Source: Christiangramia flava JLT2011
GTDB lineage: Bacteria; Bacteroidota; Bacteroidia; Flavobacteriales; Flavobacteriaceae
Direction of reading: 5' to 3'
Assembly: GCF_001951155.1 (NCBI RefSeq)
Contig: NZ_CP016359.1
Location: 3,496,001-3,560,000 of the forward strand
DNA length: 64,000 nt
Shown here: positions 21,327 through 30,054 of the stretch, in pieces
Layout: each line of letters opens with the position of its first letter
Numbering within the stretch: position 1 is the stretch's first letter
Translations under genes and position numbers: made by a program
The notes under the pieces: model-generated
Databases searched by the model: none
What the model was told of the DNA's origin: nothing
What the model saw: only the letters and a program-made list of their open reading frames with translations

Positions 21327-21845
21327 ATGAATAGATCAGAACTGCAACCCAATGAAATTGGCGATTATTACTGGAGATATATCAATTTATTGCCTGAAAA
21401 GGCCGATTTAATCGATACTCTAATTTCAAACACACATGATTTCGTTGGATTCCTGAATGAACTTCCAAAAGATAAATGGCATTACAGCTATGAAGATGGA
21501 AAATGGAACATTCTGGAAATATTGCAGCATATAATAGATACCGAAAGGGTTTTTCAATACCGTGCTCTTAGTTTTGCGCGCGGTGAGGAAAAACCCTTAC
21601 CCGGTTTCGATCATGATCGCTTCGCAGAAATGAGCGATGCAGGAAGAAGGCTTCCGAAGGATCTGATCAGCGAATTCCAGGCCAACCGGGATTCAGCAAT
21701 TTATCTTTTCAAAAGTTTCAACCAGGAAATGCTTAAGCGAACCGGGAATATGAACGGTGTGCCGGCGTCGCCCCGAGCCATTGGCTTTATTATGGCCGGG
21801 CATGTGTTGCACCACATAGATCTTATCACTAAGAAATATCTTTGA
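21327..21845 (+). CDS. DinB-like (four-helix metal-binding) protein
   Basis: This 172-residue protein belongs to the DinB/YfiT-like four-helix fold. Conserved features are WNILEILQHIIDTERVFQYR, the acidic DHDRFAEM segment and the C-terminal HVLHHIDLITKKYL; the His of LQHI and the HxxxH pair near the end would form the metal site. Members include metal-dependent thiol transferases and uncharacterised stress proteins; the substrate cannot be read. It abuts ppc at zero spacing and its stop overlaps the yihY ATG by one base. Confidence 0.85.
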   Translation: MNRSELQPNEIGDYYWRYINLLPEKADLIDTLISNTHDFVGFLNELPKDKWHYSYEDGKWNILEILQHIIDTERVFQYRALSFARGEEKPLPGFDHDRFAEMSDAGRRLPKDLISEFQANRDSAIYLFKSFNQEMLKRTGNMNGVPASPRAIGFIMAGHVLHHIDLITKKYL

Positions 21846-22846
21846 TGTGGAAATCCTTCAAAATATTCCTGAAGCTTCTTAAGAAAACTTACATAAGCTG
21901 GGATCGCAACGAACCCTATGCGAGAGCAGCAACTATTGCGTATTACGCTCTTTTTTCCTTACCGTCCCTGCTGATCATTGTGGTGAGTATCGCCGGGTAT
22001 TTCTTCGGAAGGGAAGCGGTAACCGGAAGGTTAACGGGGGAGATAGGAAAATTTATTGGCAGGGATTCAGCTAACGCCATCCAGGCAATGATCGAGAATG
22101 CTGCATTATCCAGTGAATCGACTATAGCCATAATTTTTGGAGCGGCCATGCTCGTATTTGGAGCGACCGGAGTATTTTTCCAATTAAAGGTCGCCATGAA
22201 CAACATCTGGAATGTTGCAGCGAAACAAACCAATTTTTGGAGAATGGTCCTGGACCGGGTGATTTCTTTGGGAATGGTCTTTGTAATTGGATTTTTATTA
22301 TTGATCGCACTGGTGATTTCGGCCCTGGTAAAAATCATCGCAAATAATGTAAATCGATTTTTCCCCAATATTTCAGAATTCCCTTTGCAGGCGATCAATT
22401 TTCTGCTTTCATTTTTATTCATCACTACACTGTTTGCAGCAATCTTTAAATTGCTGCCGGATATACACATTAGATTCCGGACTACTTTCATTGGTGCAGC
22501 TTTAACTACGTTTCTATTTCTAATTGGAGAGTCTATTCTCAGTTTTTATTTTGGACAGAGTGAACCTACTTCGGTTTATGGAGGAGCATCTTCGGTAGTG
22601 CTAATTTTATTATGGGTTTATTATTCCTGCCTGATCGTTTTCTTCGGAGGGGAGTTTACTGTCCAGTATGCCTTATTCAAAAAAGAAAAAGTCACGCCTA
22701 ATCGTTTTGGGGAACCGGCCATTTACCAGGAAATGAAAAAACTCGAGCAGCGAAGAATTCAGCTGAAAGAAGAAAAGCACATTGTTGATAAACTGAAATC
22801 TTACCTGGATGACGATGAGAAGCCGGAAAACTCTATTAAATCCTAA
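21845..22846 (+). CDS. YihY/BrkB-family inner-membrane protein
   Basis: The 333-residue protein has about six membrane helices and the family hallmarks: YARAATIAYYALFSLPSLL near the N-terminus, FGATGVFFQLKVAMNNIWNV, and the C-terminal GGASSVVLILLWVYYSCLIV then FFGGEFTVQYA. A charged cytosolic tail (about 290-333) follows. The family was once called ribonuclease BN but is now regarded as membrane proteins of unknown, possibly transport, function. I start at ATG 21845, which overlaps the dinB stop as TGATG, rather than at TTG 21842. Confidence 0.9.
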   Translation: MWKSFKIFLKLLKKTYISWDRNEPYARAATIAYYALFSLPSLLIIVVSIAGYFFGREAVTGRLTGEIGKFIGRDSANAIQAMIENAALSSESTIAIIFGAAMLVFGATGVFFQLKVAMNNIWNVAAKQTNFWRMVLDRVISLGMVFVIGFLLLIALVISALVKIIANNVNRFFPNISEFPLQAINFLLSFLFITTLFAAIFKLLPDIHIRFRTTFIGAALTTFLFLIGESILSFYFGQSEPTSVYGGASSVVLILLWVYYSCLIVFFGGEFTVQYALFKKEKVTPNRFGEPAIYQEMKKLEQRRIQLKEEKHIVDKLKSYLDDDEKPENSIKS

Positions 22847-22939
22847 GCTTTAACGAAGCATCAACATTTTTTATAAGGCCCTTAGCACATTAAGGGAACT
22901 CTGATTTGTAATTTTAAGCTAAATAAAAAGAAAAAGATT

Positions 22940-23488
22940 ATGAAAAAGAGAATTGCAATTTTAGCAACGAACGGTTTTGAAGAAAGCGAATTGAAATCGC
23001 CAAAAGAAGCCATGGAAAAAGAAGGATTTCAGGTAGACATCGTAAGTCTTAAAAAAGAAAAGATCAAATCCTGGGATGTGGATGACTGGGGTAAAGAATA
23101 TGATGTTGATTATGCCCTGCAGGATGTGACTGCAAAAGATTATAATGCGCTGGTATTACCAGGTGGAGTGATCAATCCTGATCAGCTAAGACGCCACGAC
23201 GATGTACTTATTTTTGTACGTGATTTCTTTAAACAAAGTAAGCCAGTTGCAGCCATTTGTCATGCAGCCTGGACTTTGATCAGCGCCGAGGTGGTGGAAG
23301 GCAGAACCATGACTTCCTTCAAATCTATCAAAAAAGACTTGGAAAATGCCGGAGCTCTTTGGGTAGATGAACCTGTGGTGGTTGACGAAGCGCTGGTAAC
23401 CAGTAGAAACCCAGACGATCTGGATGCCTTTAACGCGAAGGTGATCGAGGAGATCAAGGAAGGTAAACATGATTTACAGCATGCCTAA
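22940..23488 (+). CDS. DJ-1/PfpI-family protein (protease/deglycase-like)
   Basis: The 182-residue protein is full length for the type 1 glutamine-amidotransferase-like PfpI group. The nucleophile elbow AAICHAAW holds the catalytic Cys-His pair, LVLPGGVINPDQLR gives the glycine turn, and the N-terminus RIAILATNGFEESELKSP carries the conserved Glu. Family members act as stress-induced deglycases, chaperones or small proteases; YhbO/YajL-like glyoxal repair is the likeliest role. The gene is single, ending in a strong terminator shared with a convergent gene. Confidence 0.92.
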   Translation: MKKRIAILATNGFEESELKSPKEAMEKEGFQVDIVSLKKEKIKSWDVDDWGKEYDVDYALQDVTAKDYNALVLPGGVINPDQLRRHDDVLIFVRDFFKQSKPVAAICHAAWTLISAEVVEGRTMTSFKSIKKDLENAGALWVDEPVVVDEALVTSRNPDDLDAFNAKVIEEIKEGKHDLQHA

Positions 23489-23508
23489 TCTCGATTCTAG
23501 ATAAAATG

Positions 23509-23538
23509 AAAAGGAACGCTTTTGGCGTTCCTTTTTTT
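23509..23538. terminator. bidirectional intrinsic terminator
   Basis: Arms AAGGAACGC and GCGTTCCTT (9 bp) with a 5-nt loop are flanked by A-rich sequence on the left and T7 on the right. It lies between the convergent PfpI-like gene and the small acidic protein gene and is oriented for both. Confidence 0.85.
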
Positions 23539-23539
23539 A

Positions 23540-23839
23540 TTAATCTTCTTCTGATTCTTCTTCGTCTCCTTTTTCAGGAATATCCACGATAGGATCGTTG
23601 TATTCTGAATCATCGTAATCGTCTTCGTCAAAATTGGCCATCGTATTTTCCAGCCTGGTACTTACTTTTACGAGGTAAACCGTATCATCTGTACGCACTT
23701 CCACTGCATCAACAGTCTCGTTTTTGGCATTCTTGAAAGAAATGACCTGGTCATCGTCATACCCATCAGGATACTTATCTACCAGTAACGCCAGAATTTC
23801 CGGAGTCAGTTTTTTATAGTCTACGATTATCCTTTTCAT
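23540..23839 (-). CDS. small acidic conserved-type protein, unknown
   Basis: This 99-residue protein starts MKRIIVDYKKLTPEILALL, continues with an alpha/beta-looking domain (DGYDDDQVISFKNAKNETV, VEVRTDDTVYLVKV) and ends in about 30 mostly acidic residues (NFDEDDYDDSEYND through EEESEED). It has no signal peptide and no catalytic motif. Similar short proteins occur in many flavobacteria as hypotheticals, from memory. TATACTTG on the minus strand a few bases upstream is one base off a -7 box. Function unknown. Confidence 0.82.
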   Translation of the reverse strand: MKRIIVDYKKLTPEILALLVDKYPDGYDDDQVISFKNAKNETVDAVEVRTDDTVYLVKVSTRLENTMANFDEDDYDDSEYNDPIVDIPEKGDEEESEED

Positions 23840-23927
23840 AGTTTAATGGTTTATGCAAGTATAATTAAAAAATTAAATTCGAGACAAAACATCCGGAAAT
23901 TTATAGCTTAAAATAAGCGCTTTACAA

Positions 23928-24998
23928 TCAGCTGTTTAAATAGTAATCAAATGATTTTTCGATCAGGTCAGGATCTACTTCGCAATCAATAACCGGTAAA
24001 CCGATGTCTTCCAGCAAGACAAAATTGATTCTTCCGTACTCGTTTTTCTTATCGTATTTCAGCAACTTCTGAATTTGTTTGATCTCTTTACTACTGAAAG
24101 AATCCACGCCATAGATATCTTTAATGAAATTGTTGAGATCTTCCAGTTTCTCCTTCGGAAAATCTTTTTCTTCCGCAGAAATATAGGCTTCCAGTATCAT
24201 CCCGATGGCAATTGCCTCCCCGTGAAGCAAAATTTTCCTGTCTGGATTGCTCAAACAAAAAGATTCAATCGCATGGCCAAGGGTGTGACCAAAATTGAGA
24301 GTTTTTCGCTCATCTCTTTCATAAGGATCCCTATCTACGATATTAGCCTTGATCTTCACGCTTTTTTCAATGATATCATCCAGGTCACTATACTTCAACT
24401 CGTTCATCGCGCGCAGTTTTTTCCAGTATTTCTCGTCGGCAATCAGCCCGTGTTTCAGGATTTCTGCCAGGCCGCTGCGCATTTGTGGCTGCGGAAGTGT
24501 GGACAGGTAGTTGGTATCAATCAGCACCATTTCTGGCTGGACGATCACGCCCACCTGGTTTTTCAAATTCCCAAGATCCACACCGGTTTTTCCTCCAACT
24601 GAAGCATCGACCATCGCCAGAAGGGTAGTGGGAATATTAATAAAAGGAATGCCTCTTTTAAAAGTGGAAGCCACAAAACCACCAAGATCCGTCACTACGC
24701 CGCCACCAAGATTGATCATCAAACTCTTGCGGTCTCCATCCAGCTCCGACATCGCGTTCCAAACACCGTCACAGGTTTCCAGTGTTTTGTATTCTTCCCC
24801 GGCATCGATTTCAATCACTTCTATATCTGAAGGGTCTTCCAACCGACTCAAAAAATAGGTGAGGCAGTGCTCATTGGTATTGGTGTCTACTAAAATAAAA
24901 ATCCTGGAAGGAGGGTTTTTAGAAAGATATTTATTCAGTCTGCCATAGGCTTTTTCCGAGTAAAAAATAGTGTCCAGTGAATCCTGCAAATCATTCAT
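23928..24998 (-). CDS. aroB: 3-dehydroquinate synthase
   Basis: This is the second shikimate-pathway enzyme, converting DAHP to 3-dehydroquinate with NAD and a divalent metal. Visible motifs are the NAD-binding GGGVVTDLGGFVASTFKRG, DASVGGKTGVD, the metal ligands in LAEILKHGLIAD, FGHTLGHAIE and LHGEAIAIGM. The open frame extends to a TTG at 25058. I start at ATG 24998 (MNDLQDSLDT), giving 356 residues, the normal family length, because the 20 extra residues look non-conserved and the region holds a near -7 box (TAATTTCG). It is divergent from proline dehydrogenase. Confidence 0.93.
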   Translation of the reverse strand: MNDLQDSLDTIFYSEKAYGRLNKYLSKNPPSRIFILVDTNTNEHCLTYFLSRLEDPSDIEVIEIDAGEEYKTLETCDGVWNAMSELDGDRKSLMINLGGGVVTDLGGFVASTFKRGIPFINIPTTLLAMVDASVGGKTGVDLGNLKNQVGVIVQPEMVLIDTNYLSTLPQPQMRSGLAEILKHGLIADEKYWKKLRAMNELKYSDLDDIIEKSVKIKANIVDRDPYERDERKTLNFGHTLGHAIESFCLSNPDRKILLHGEAIAIGMILEAYISAEEKDFPKEKLEDLNNFIKDIYGVDSFSSKEIKQIQKLLKYDKKNEYGRINFVLLEDIGLPVIDCEVDPDLIEKSFDYYLNS

Positions 24999-25062
24999 TT
25001 TTAAAGGGCTTTTAGCACCCGAAATTAAACAGAATTTATCAATTAAATCAATATTCAATAAT

Positions 25063-25070
25063 TATATTTG
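25063..25070 (+). promoter_or_regulatory. Bacteroidota -7 element for proline dehydrogenase
   Basis: TATATTTG matches TAnnTTTG exactly, 18 nt before the ATG at 25089. The short leader is typical of this phylum. No clear -33 TTG is visible. Confidence 0.5.
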
Positions 25071-25088
25071 CCGCATTAACAGGATAAG

Positions 25089-26288
25089 ATGATTAGAAAG
25101 AAAATTTTCAATAATACGAAAGCAGCCTTCAAGCTGAAATCGGATAGTGAACTGGATCGTGCCATTTTCTTATTTGGTCTTATGGGCAGGCCCAGCCTGG
25201 TCAAAGCCGGATCGGCACTAACCAAATTTTCTTTAAAATTTCATTTGCCTGTTGAAGGCCTTATCAAAAAAACCATTTTCGAGCAGTTTTGTGGCGGTGT
25301 GACTGAAAAAGATTGCGAACCTGTGACCCAGAAAATGTATTCTGAAAACCTGCATGCCATTCTGGATTATTCGGTAGAAGGGAAAGAAACGGAAGAGGAG
25401 TTTGATGCGGCCATGGAGAAGAAGCTAAGCCTGATCGAATATGCCAAAGATCATGATGAAGTTTCGTTCGCAATGTTCAAACCTACCGGTATTGGGCGTT
25501 TTGAGATCTGGGAAAAAGTAAGTGAAAAGATCAGCCTGAGCGATGCTGAAAAGCAGGAATGGGAAAATGTTCGTAAACGGGTGGAAACTCTTTGCCAGCG
25601 CGCCTACGATTTGGACGTCAGGCTTTATGCCGACGGAGAGGAAACCTGGATGCAGACCGCTGCAGATGAACTGATGGAGGAAATGATGCGGAAATATAAT
25701 AAGGAGAAGGTCCTTATTTATAATACCCTGCAATGCTACCGTTGGGACCGACTGCAATACCTGAAAGATCTTCACGAAAAAGCTAAAAAAGAAGGCTTTA
25801 AAATAGGAGCGAAGATCGTGCGTGGTGCGTATATGGAAAAGGAAAATGCGCGGGCTAAGAAACTAGGCTATCCTACACCGATCTGCGAGAGCAAAGAAGC
25901 GACCGATGTAAATTTTAACAGCGTCATGTCTTATTGCCTCAACCACCTGGATGATATCAATGTATTCATAGGAACTCATAACGAGGTTAGTAATTACCTG
26001 GCTTTACAGATTATGGAAGACCGTGGCATAGACCATGACGACCCAAGGATTTGGTTTAGCCAGCTATTTGGGATGAGTGATCATTTAAGTTATAACCTGG
26101 CTCGAAAAGAGTATAACGCCGTGAAATTGGTTCCTTTTGGGCCCGTTCGTGACGTGGTTCCGTATCTTTTAAGAAGGGCGCAGGAAAACACTTCGGTAAA
26201 GGGACAAACCGGTAGGGAGCTTTCCTTGTTGTTGGAAGAACGCAAACGCCGGAAAGGGGATAAATCTGTTAAACATACCAGAGAATAG
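25089..26288 (+). CDS. proline dehydrogenase
   Basis: The 399-residue FAD enzyme oxidises proline to pyrroline-5-carboxylate and passes electrons to quinone. TIM-barrel motifs are present: KIGAKIVRGAYMEKENARA, ICESKEATDVNFN, FIGTHNE, QLFGMSDHLSYNLA and the substrate-binding RRAQENTSV near the C-terminus. It is the monofunctional type; the partner P5C dehydrogenase is not adjacent and the aldehyde dehydrogenase at 47 kb does not obviously fill that role. It probably serves proline catabolism or osmolyte turnover. An acyltransferase gene follows after 9 nt, likely co-transcribed. Confidence 0.94.
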   Translation: MIRKKIFNNTKAAFKLKSDSELDRAIFLFGLMGRPSLVKAGSALTKFSLKFHLPVEGLIKKTIFEQFCGGVTEKDCEPVTQKMYSENLHAILDYSVEGKETEEEFDAAMEKKLSLIEYAKDHDEVSFAMFKPTGIGRFEIWEKVSEKISLSDAEKQEWENVRKRVETLCQRAYDLDVRLYADGEETWMQTAADELMEEMMRKYNKEKVLIYNTLQCYRWDRLQYLKDLHEKAKKEGFKIGAKIVRGAYMEKENARAKKLGYPTPICESKEATDVNFNSVMSYCLNHLDDINVFIGTHNEVSNYLALQIMEDRGIDHDDPRIWFSQLFGMSDHLSYNLARKEYNAVKLVPFGPVRDVVPYLLRRAQENTSVKGQTGRELSLLLEERKRRKGDKSVKHTRE

Positions 26289-26297
26289 TAAAAATTG

Positions 26298-26837
26298 ATG
26301 CGCTGGCTGGCGAAATTTGTCTTTTTCCAAATCATGGGTTGGAAACTGGAAAGTCGGTTTGACACCAGTATTCAAAAATGCGTGATTATCGTGGCACCCC
26401 ACACGAGTTCCTGGGATTTCCTCATCGGGATCCTGGTTCGAAAGATCCTGAATATCCACATCGATTTTATTGCTAAGAAAGAATTGTTCAGGCCTCCGTT
26501 TGGGTGGTATTTCAAAATGGTCGGTGGCTCGCCGCTGGATCGAACTTCCAATCAGAAAAAGGTAGATGCGATTGCTGAAATGTTTCAGAAAAAAGCAGTT
26601 TTCAGGCTGGCGATGTCTCCAGAAGGAACGCGACAAAAAACCGATCGTTGGAAAACCGGCTTTTATTATACCGCCTTAAAAGCGGAAGTTCCCATCGTGA
26701 TGGTTTCCTTTGATTTTGGTAAAAAAATGGTCAGGATATCCGAGGCATTTTACCCAAAAAACGGTCTGGAAACCGATATGACAGAAATTAAATCTTTTTA
26801 TCGCGGGGTACAGGGAAAAATTCCGCAGAACTTTTAA
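26298..26837 (+). CDS. lysophospholipid acyltransferase family protein
   Basis: The 179-residue protein has the PlsC-type HX4D motif in APHTSSWDFL and the second block MSPEGTRQK, followed by FYYTALKAEVPIVMVSFDF. The early hydrophobic stretch could sit in the membrane surface. The substrate is probably a lysophosphatidic-acid-like acceptor, but short members of this group are poorly characterised, so I give no symbol. I start at ATG 26298 rather than TTG 26295. Its stop directly abuts the stop of convergent yebC with no terminator. Confidence 0.87.
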   Translation: MRWLAKFVFFQIMGWKLESRFDTSIQKCVIIVAPHTSSWDFLIGILVRKILNIHIDFIAKKELFRPPFGWYFKMVGGSPLDRTSNQKKVDAIAEMFQKKAVFRLAMSPEGTRQKTDRWKTGFYYTALKAEVPIVMVSFDFGKKMVRISEAFYPKNGLETDMTEIKSFYRGVQGKIPQNF

Positions 26838-27554
26838 TTATTCTGAAATTTCCATCGTGTGGTAAACATTCTGCACATCGTCGTCATCCTCCAGTTTCTC
26901 CAGCAGTTTTTCAACATCGGCGGCCTGTTCTTCTGAAAGTGTTTTGGTAACCTGCGGAATGCGTTCAAAACCGGAAGAAATAATTTCAATATTTCGGCTT
27001 TCCAGTTCTTTTTGAATGCTTCCGAAGTTTTGAAAAGGCGCATAAATATGTATTCCATCTTCATCTTCGAAGACTTCTTCCGCACCAAAATCGATCAATT
27101 CCAGTTCCAGTTCTTCAGGGTCGATGCCTTCTTTATTGATGCAAAAATTGCAAGTATGGTCAAACATGAATTCTACAGAACCGGAAGTTCCAAGGTTCCC
27201 GTCAGATTTATTGAAGTGCGAACGGATGTTGGCAACCGTACGATTATTATTATCTGTAGCAGTTTCTACCAAAACAGCAATCCCATGAGGAGCATATCCT
27301 TCAAAAAGCACAATTTTATAATCGCCCTGTGACTTATCGCTGGCACGTTTGATCGCACGCTCGATATTGTCTTTTGGCATATTCACGCTTTTCGCATTCT
27401 GGATCACCGCGCGAAGTTTTGCGTTGGTATCGGGATCAGGGCCACCTTCTTTAACTGCCATTACGATATCTTTACCAATACGAGTAAAGGCTTTAGCCAT
27501 TGCCGACCAGCGTTTCATTTTACGCGCTTTCCTGAATTCAAATGCTCTTCCCAT
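26838..27554 (-). CDS. yebC: YebC/PmpR-family (TACO1-like) regulatory protein
   Basis: The 238-residue protein shows the full family pattern: MGRAFEFRKARKMKRWSAMA at the N-terminus (a variant of the GHSKW type), KEGGPDPDTNAKLRAVIQNA, MPKDNIERAIKRA, VLVETATDNNNRTVANIRSH and the GSVEFMFDH loop. Members are described as transcription factors and, more recently, as translation factors easing ribosome stalling at polyprolines. Which applies here is not visible. Single gene, convergent with the acyltransferase. Confidence 0.95.
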   Translation of the reverse strand: MGRAFEFRKARKMKRWSAMAKAFTRIGKDIVMAVKEGGPDPDTNAKLRAVIQNAKSVNMPKDNIERAIKRASDKSQGDYKIVLFEGYAPHGIAVLVETATDNNNRTVANIRSHFNKSDGNLGTSGSVEFMFDHTCNFCINKEGIDPEELELELIDFGAEEVFEDEDGIHIYAPFQNFGSIQKELESRNIEIISSGFERIPQVTKTLSEEQAADVEKLLEKLEDDDDVQNVYHTMEISE

Positions 27555-27583
27555 GATTTTTAAAATATGAACCGGGCAAAAAT

Positions 27584-27626
27584 AAAAAAAAAGCTCCTAA
27601 ATCTCTACAAGAATTTCAGGAGCTTT
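27584..27626 (-). terminator. intrinsic terminator after the pterin dehydratase gene
   Basis: On the minus strand AAAGCTCCT pairs with AGGAGCTTT around a 17-nt loop that can itself extend the stem (AAAT/ATTT), followed by a run of T. It lies 20 nt past the phhB-like stop and upstream of yebC. Confidence 0.75.
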
Positions 27627-27645
27627 CCAGTAACTGAAAAATGTT

Positions 27646-27936
27646 TTAGGAAGAGGCTTCAATAATATCCTCAATGGTTCGGGCCAGTTTGAAGTCTTTT
27701 TCAGTAACACCATCAGCGTCATGTGTAGACAGTGATATTTCCAGCTGGTTGTAGACATTCCCCCAGTTTGGATGATGCTGCTGAGCTTCTGCTTCGAACG
27801 CAATCCTGGTCATCACGGTAAAAGCTTCTTTAAAATTTTCGAATTCGAAGGTGGTATGAATGGCCTCTTTAGCGTAGGTCCAGCCTTCAAGGCTTTCCAG
27901 TTTTTCATGGATTTCGCTTTCGCTTAATTTTTTCAT
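27646..27936 (-). CDS. phhB: 4a-hydroxytetrahydrobiopterin dehydratase (PCD/DCoH)
   Basis: The 96-residue protein is the pterin-4a-carbinolamine dehydratase that regenerates the cofactor for aromatic amino-acid hydroxylases. The family signature is clear: AEAQQHHPNWGNVYNQLEIS with the two active-site His residues, then LSTHDADGVTEKDFKLARTI. No phenylalanine hydroxylase is in the window, so the partner is elsewhere, or the protein acts in another pterin pathway. It stands alone ahead of a terminator. Confidence 0.93.
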   Translation of the reverse strand: MKKLSESEIHEKLESLEGWTYAKEAIHTTFEFENFKEAFTVMTRIAFEAEAQQHHPNWGNVYNQLEISLSTHDADGVTEKDFKLARTIEDIIEASS

Positions 27937-28023
27937 GACGGAGTTTTTTAGTGGTTTCTTAAAGATAGGCCTTTAAAAAGGAAAATTGGAAATGGCCATT
28001 TCCCTTTAATAGAAGATTAACAG

Positions 28024-28839
28024 CTACAATTTGGTAGAGGCTTCAATCACATCATGAATAGTGATCTGCAGGTTTTTCGGTAATTTATTATCCTTCGGAA
28101 GGACCGCCAGAAAACGATCAAAATTGGAATCATACACGTTTTTAAATACTACGTGTTCGTAGCCAAGCCCCTCGCACAATTCTTCTATAAAATCTTTCTG
28201 ATGAGTAAGATCGGTGCTGCCAAGATGAAATACGCCTTCGCGTGAACGATTGATGATATAGTGAATTTGCTGAGTCACTTTCTGAATTTCAGTAGCGTTG
28301 ATCACCACATTCGGAAAAACTTCCAGCGCTTCACCGAGATCAATCACCGTTTTCAGCTCTTTTACCCTCGGAGAATTTTTTCCGAAGACCATTGGCAACC
28401 GCAAAATATTGTACTGATGGTTGGGAAGCCGAAGCAGGGCATTTTCAATTTTGATCTTGAACCGGCCGTAAATACTCTGGCTCAGGGTTTTGTCGTACTC
28501 GTAAGATGGATAATTGGTGAACGCATCAAAGACATTGGCCGAACTAATAAATATCAGCTTGGTATTGGTACGTAAAATATAGTCGATGATCTGGAAATGT
28601 GTAACAACCTGAGCATCAAAATTACCTCGTACCGCGGAAACGATCACATCTGGTTTGACATTCTGAAGAAGGATTTCGATATTTTCAGTTTCCATATCAA
28701 AATGGTGAAACTGGTGATTATCACTGAAGATCTTCCTGTCAGTTAAATAGGTTCCGTGCGTATCAAAATAGGAGCATAGCTCTTTGTACAGGGCATTACC
28801 TATAAAACCGCTAGCTCCTAAAATCAGAATTCGTTTCAA
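28024..28839 (-). CDS. extended SDR, dTDP-4-dehydrorhamnose reductase-like
   Basis: The 271-residue protein begins with a Rossmann nucleotide-binding turn ILILGASGFIGNALYKEL, has the SSANVFDA strand, the Tyr-Lys pair in YEYDKTLSQSIYGRFKIK, and LRLPMVFGKNS. It most resembles RfbD-like NADPH-dependent sugar-nucleotide reductases, but no sugar-nucleotide gene cluster is nearby, so the substrate is unknown. The start codon is TTG at 28839, 5 nt after the gcvT stop; no ATG is compatible with keeping the Rossmann strand. It is probably translated from the gcvT transcript. Confidence 0.83.
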   Translation of the reverse strand: MKRILILGASGFIGNALYKELCSYFDTHGTYLTDRKIFSDNHQFHHFDMETENIEILLQNVKPDVIVSAVRGNFDAQVVTHFQIIDYILRTNTKLIFISSANVFDAFTNYPSYEYDKTLSQSIYGRFKIKIENALLRLPNHQYNILRLPMVFGKNSPRVKELKTVIDLGEALEVFPNVVINATEIQKVTQQIHYIINRSREGVFHLGSTDLTHQKDFIEELCEGLGYEHVVFKNVYDSNFDRFLAVLPKDNKLPKNLQITIHDVIEASTKL

Positions 28840-28844
28840 ATAAA

Positions 28845-29927
28845 TTATCCTTTATAAAAAGGCAGCTTGACCTGAGTGGCGGGGATCGCTTTTTTGCGAA
28901 TCTGGATAAAGATCTTTTTTCCAGCCCCCGCTATATCAGCAGGTACATAACCCATGCCAATTCCTTTTTCCAGGGAAGGAGACATGGTTCCAGAAGTTAC
29001 CGTGCCTATTTTTTCACCATTCTCATTCACAATATCGTAACCCTGTCTAGGGATTCCTCGCTCGTCAAGTTCAAAGGCAACCAGTTTTCTGGCTGGTCCC
29101 TCTTCTTTTTCTTTTTTCAGGTTCGCGCTGTTCACAAAATCTTTGGTGAATTTGGTGATCCAGCCCAGACCAGCCTCGATAGGAGACGTGGTATCGTCAA
29201 TATCATTGCCATAAAGACAGTATCCCATTTCCAGCCGCAGTGTATCCCTGGCAGCAAGGCCTATAGGTTTGATCCCGAAATCGGCTCCGGCCTGCATCAC
29301 CGCATTCCAGATCTTTTCTGCGTCTTCATTTCTGAAATAGATCTCAAATCCGCCACTTCCGGTATATCCGGTAGCTGAAATGATCACCTTGTCCACACCG
29401 GCAAAGGTTCCAAGCTCAAAATTGTAGAATTTGATGTCTTTCAGGTTTACATCAGTAAGAGACTGCATGGCTTTCGCAGCCATTGGTCCCTGGATAGCCA
29501 GCAGTGACAATTCATCACTCATATCACGCATCGTGGCATCCATGGTGTTGTGGTGAGCGATCCAATTCCAGTCCTTTTCAATATTGGAAGCGTTTACGAC
29601 CAGTAAATACTTTTCGTCATCGAGCTTGTAAATGATCAGGTCATCTACTATTCCGCCGGTTTCATTTGGCATACAGCTGTATTGAGCCTTTCCATTTGTA
29701 AGTTTGGACGCATCATTACTGCTGATCTTCTGAATTAATTCCAGCGCATTTTCTCCGGAAATTAGGAATTCCCCCATGTGCGATACATCAAAAACACCCA
29801 CTTTTTCACGAACGGTCTGGTGTTCTATATTCACTCCTTCATAAGATACCGGCATGTTGAAACCTGCAAAAGGTACCATTTTAGCGTTAAGTTCCTGATG
29901 AACTGAAGACAGGGCTATTTCTTTCAT
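28845..29927 (-). CDS. gcvT: glycine cleavage system T protein (aminomethyltransferase)
   Basis: The 360-residue protein transfers the methylene unit from the H-protein aminomethyl group to tetrahydrofolate, releasing ammonia. Characteristic stretches are [60 protein letters not shown] and [19 protein letters not shown], with the folate-binding C-terminal domain complete ([20 protein letters not shown]). Genes for P, H and L proteins are not in the window, so the complex is encoded dispersed. The leader is short with no glycine riboswitch. Confidence 0.97.
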   Translation of the reverse strand: MKEIALSSVHQELNAKMVPFAGFNMPVSYEGVNIEHQTVREKVGVFDVSHMGEFLISGENALELIQKISSNDASKLTNGKAQYSCMPNETGGIVDDLIIYKLDDEKYLLVVNASNIEKDWNWIAHHNTMDATMRDMSDELSLLAIQGPMAAKAMQSLTDVNLKDIKFYNFELGTFAGVDKVIISATGYTGSGGFEIYFRNEDAEKIWNAVMQAGADFGIKPIGLAARDTLRLEMGYCLYGNDIDDTTSPIEAGLGWITKFTKDFVNSANLKKEKEEGPARKLVAFELDERGIPRQGYDIVNENGEKIGTVTSGTMSPSLEKGIGMGYVPADIAGAGKKIFIQIRKKAIPATQVKLPFYKG

Positions 29928-29946
29928 TTTCGATTTAAAATTTGCG

Positions 29947-29975
29947 CAAATTTATTCAATTCAAGCAGAAAACAA
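29947..29975 (-). promoter_or_regulatory. -33/-7 promoter for gcvT
   Basis: On the minus strand TTG (29973-29975) is followed after 18 nt by TAAATTTG (29947-29954), an exact TAnnTTTG match, 19 nt before the gcvT ATG. Spacing and position fit the Bacteroidota sigma factor. Confidence 0.65.
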
Positions 29976-30024
29976 TATCTCTATCGTTTTTTTATCGGTT
30001 TCCGGCGAAAACACCATATTAATG

Positions 30025-30032
30025 TATCTTTG
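30025..30032 (+). promoter_or_regulatory. Bacteroidota -7 element for nnr
   Basis: TATCTTTG matches TAnnTTTG exactly, 22 nt before the ATG at 30055. The gcvT and nnr promoters are divergent and about 70 bp apart. Confidence 0.5.
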
Positions 30033-30054
30033 ATGGAACCCGAGAAAAAAGACT

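Noticed and set aside
21943..22491. 182-residue minus-strand open frame inside yihY
   Set aside because: Antisense shadow of a well-supported membrane-protein gene; no start signal or motif.
22881..22898. Inverted repeat CCCTTA...TAAGGG between yihY and the PfpI-like gene
   Set aside because: A 6-bp stem without a T-run; too weak to call a terminator or operator.
24075..24602. 175-residue plus-strand open frame opposite aroB
   Set aside because: aroB motifs on the other strand are unambiguous; this frame is a shadow.
29928..30054. Possible glycine riboswitch before gcvT
   Set aside because: The predicted leader is only about 13 nt, too short for an aptamer, and no conserved glycine-aptamer segments are seen.
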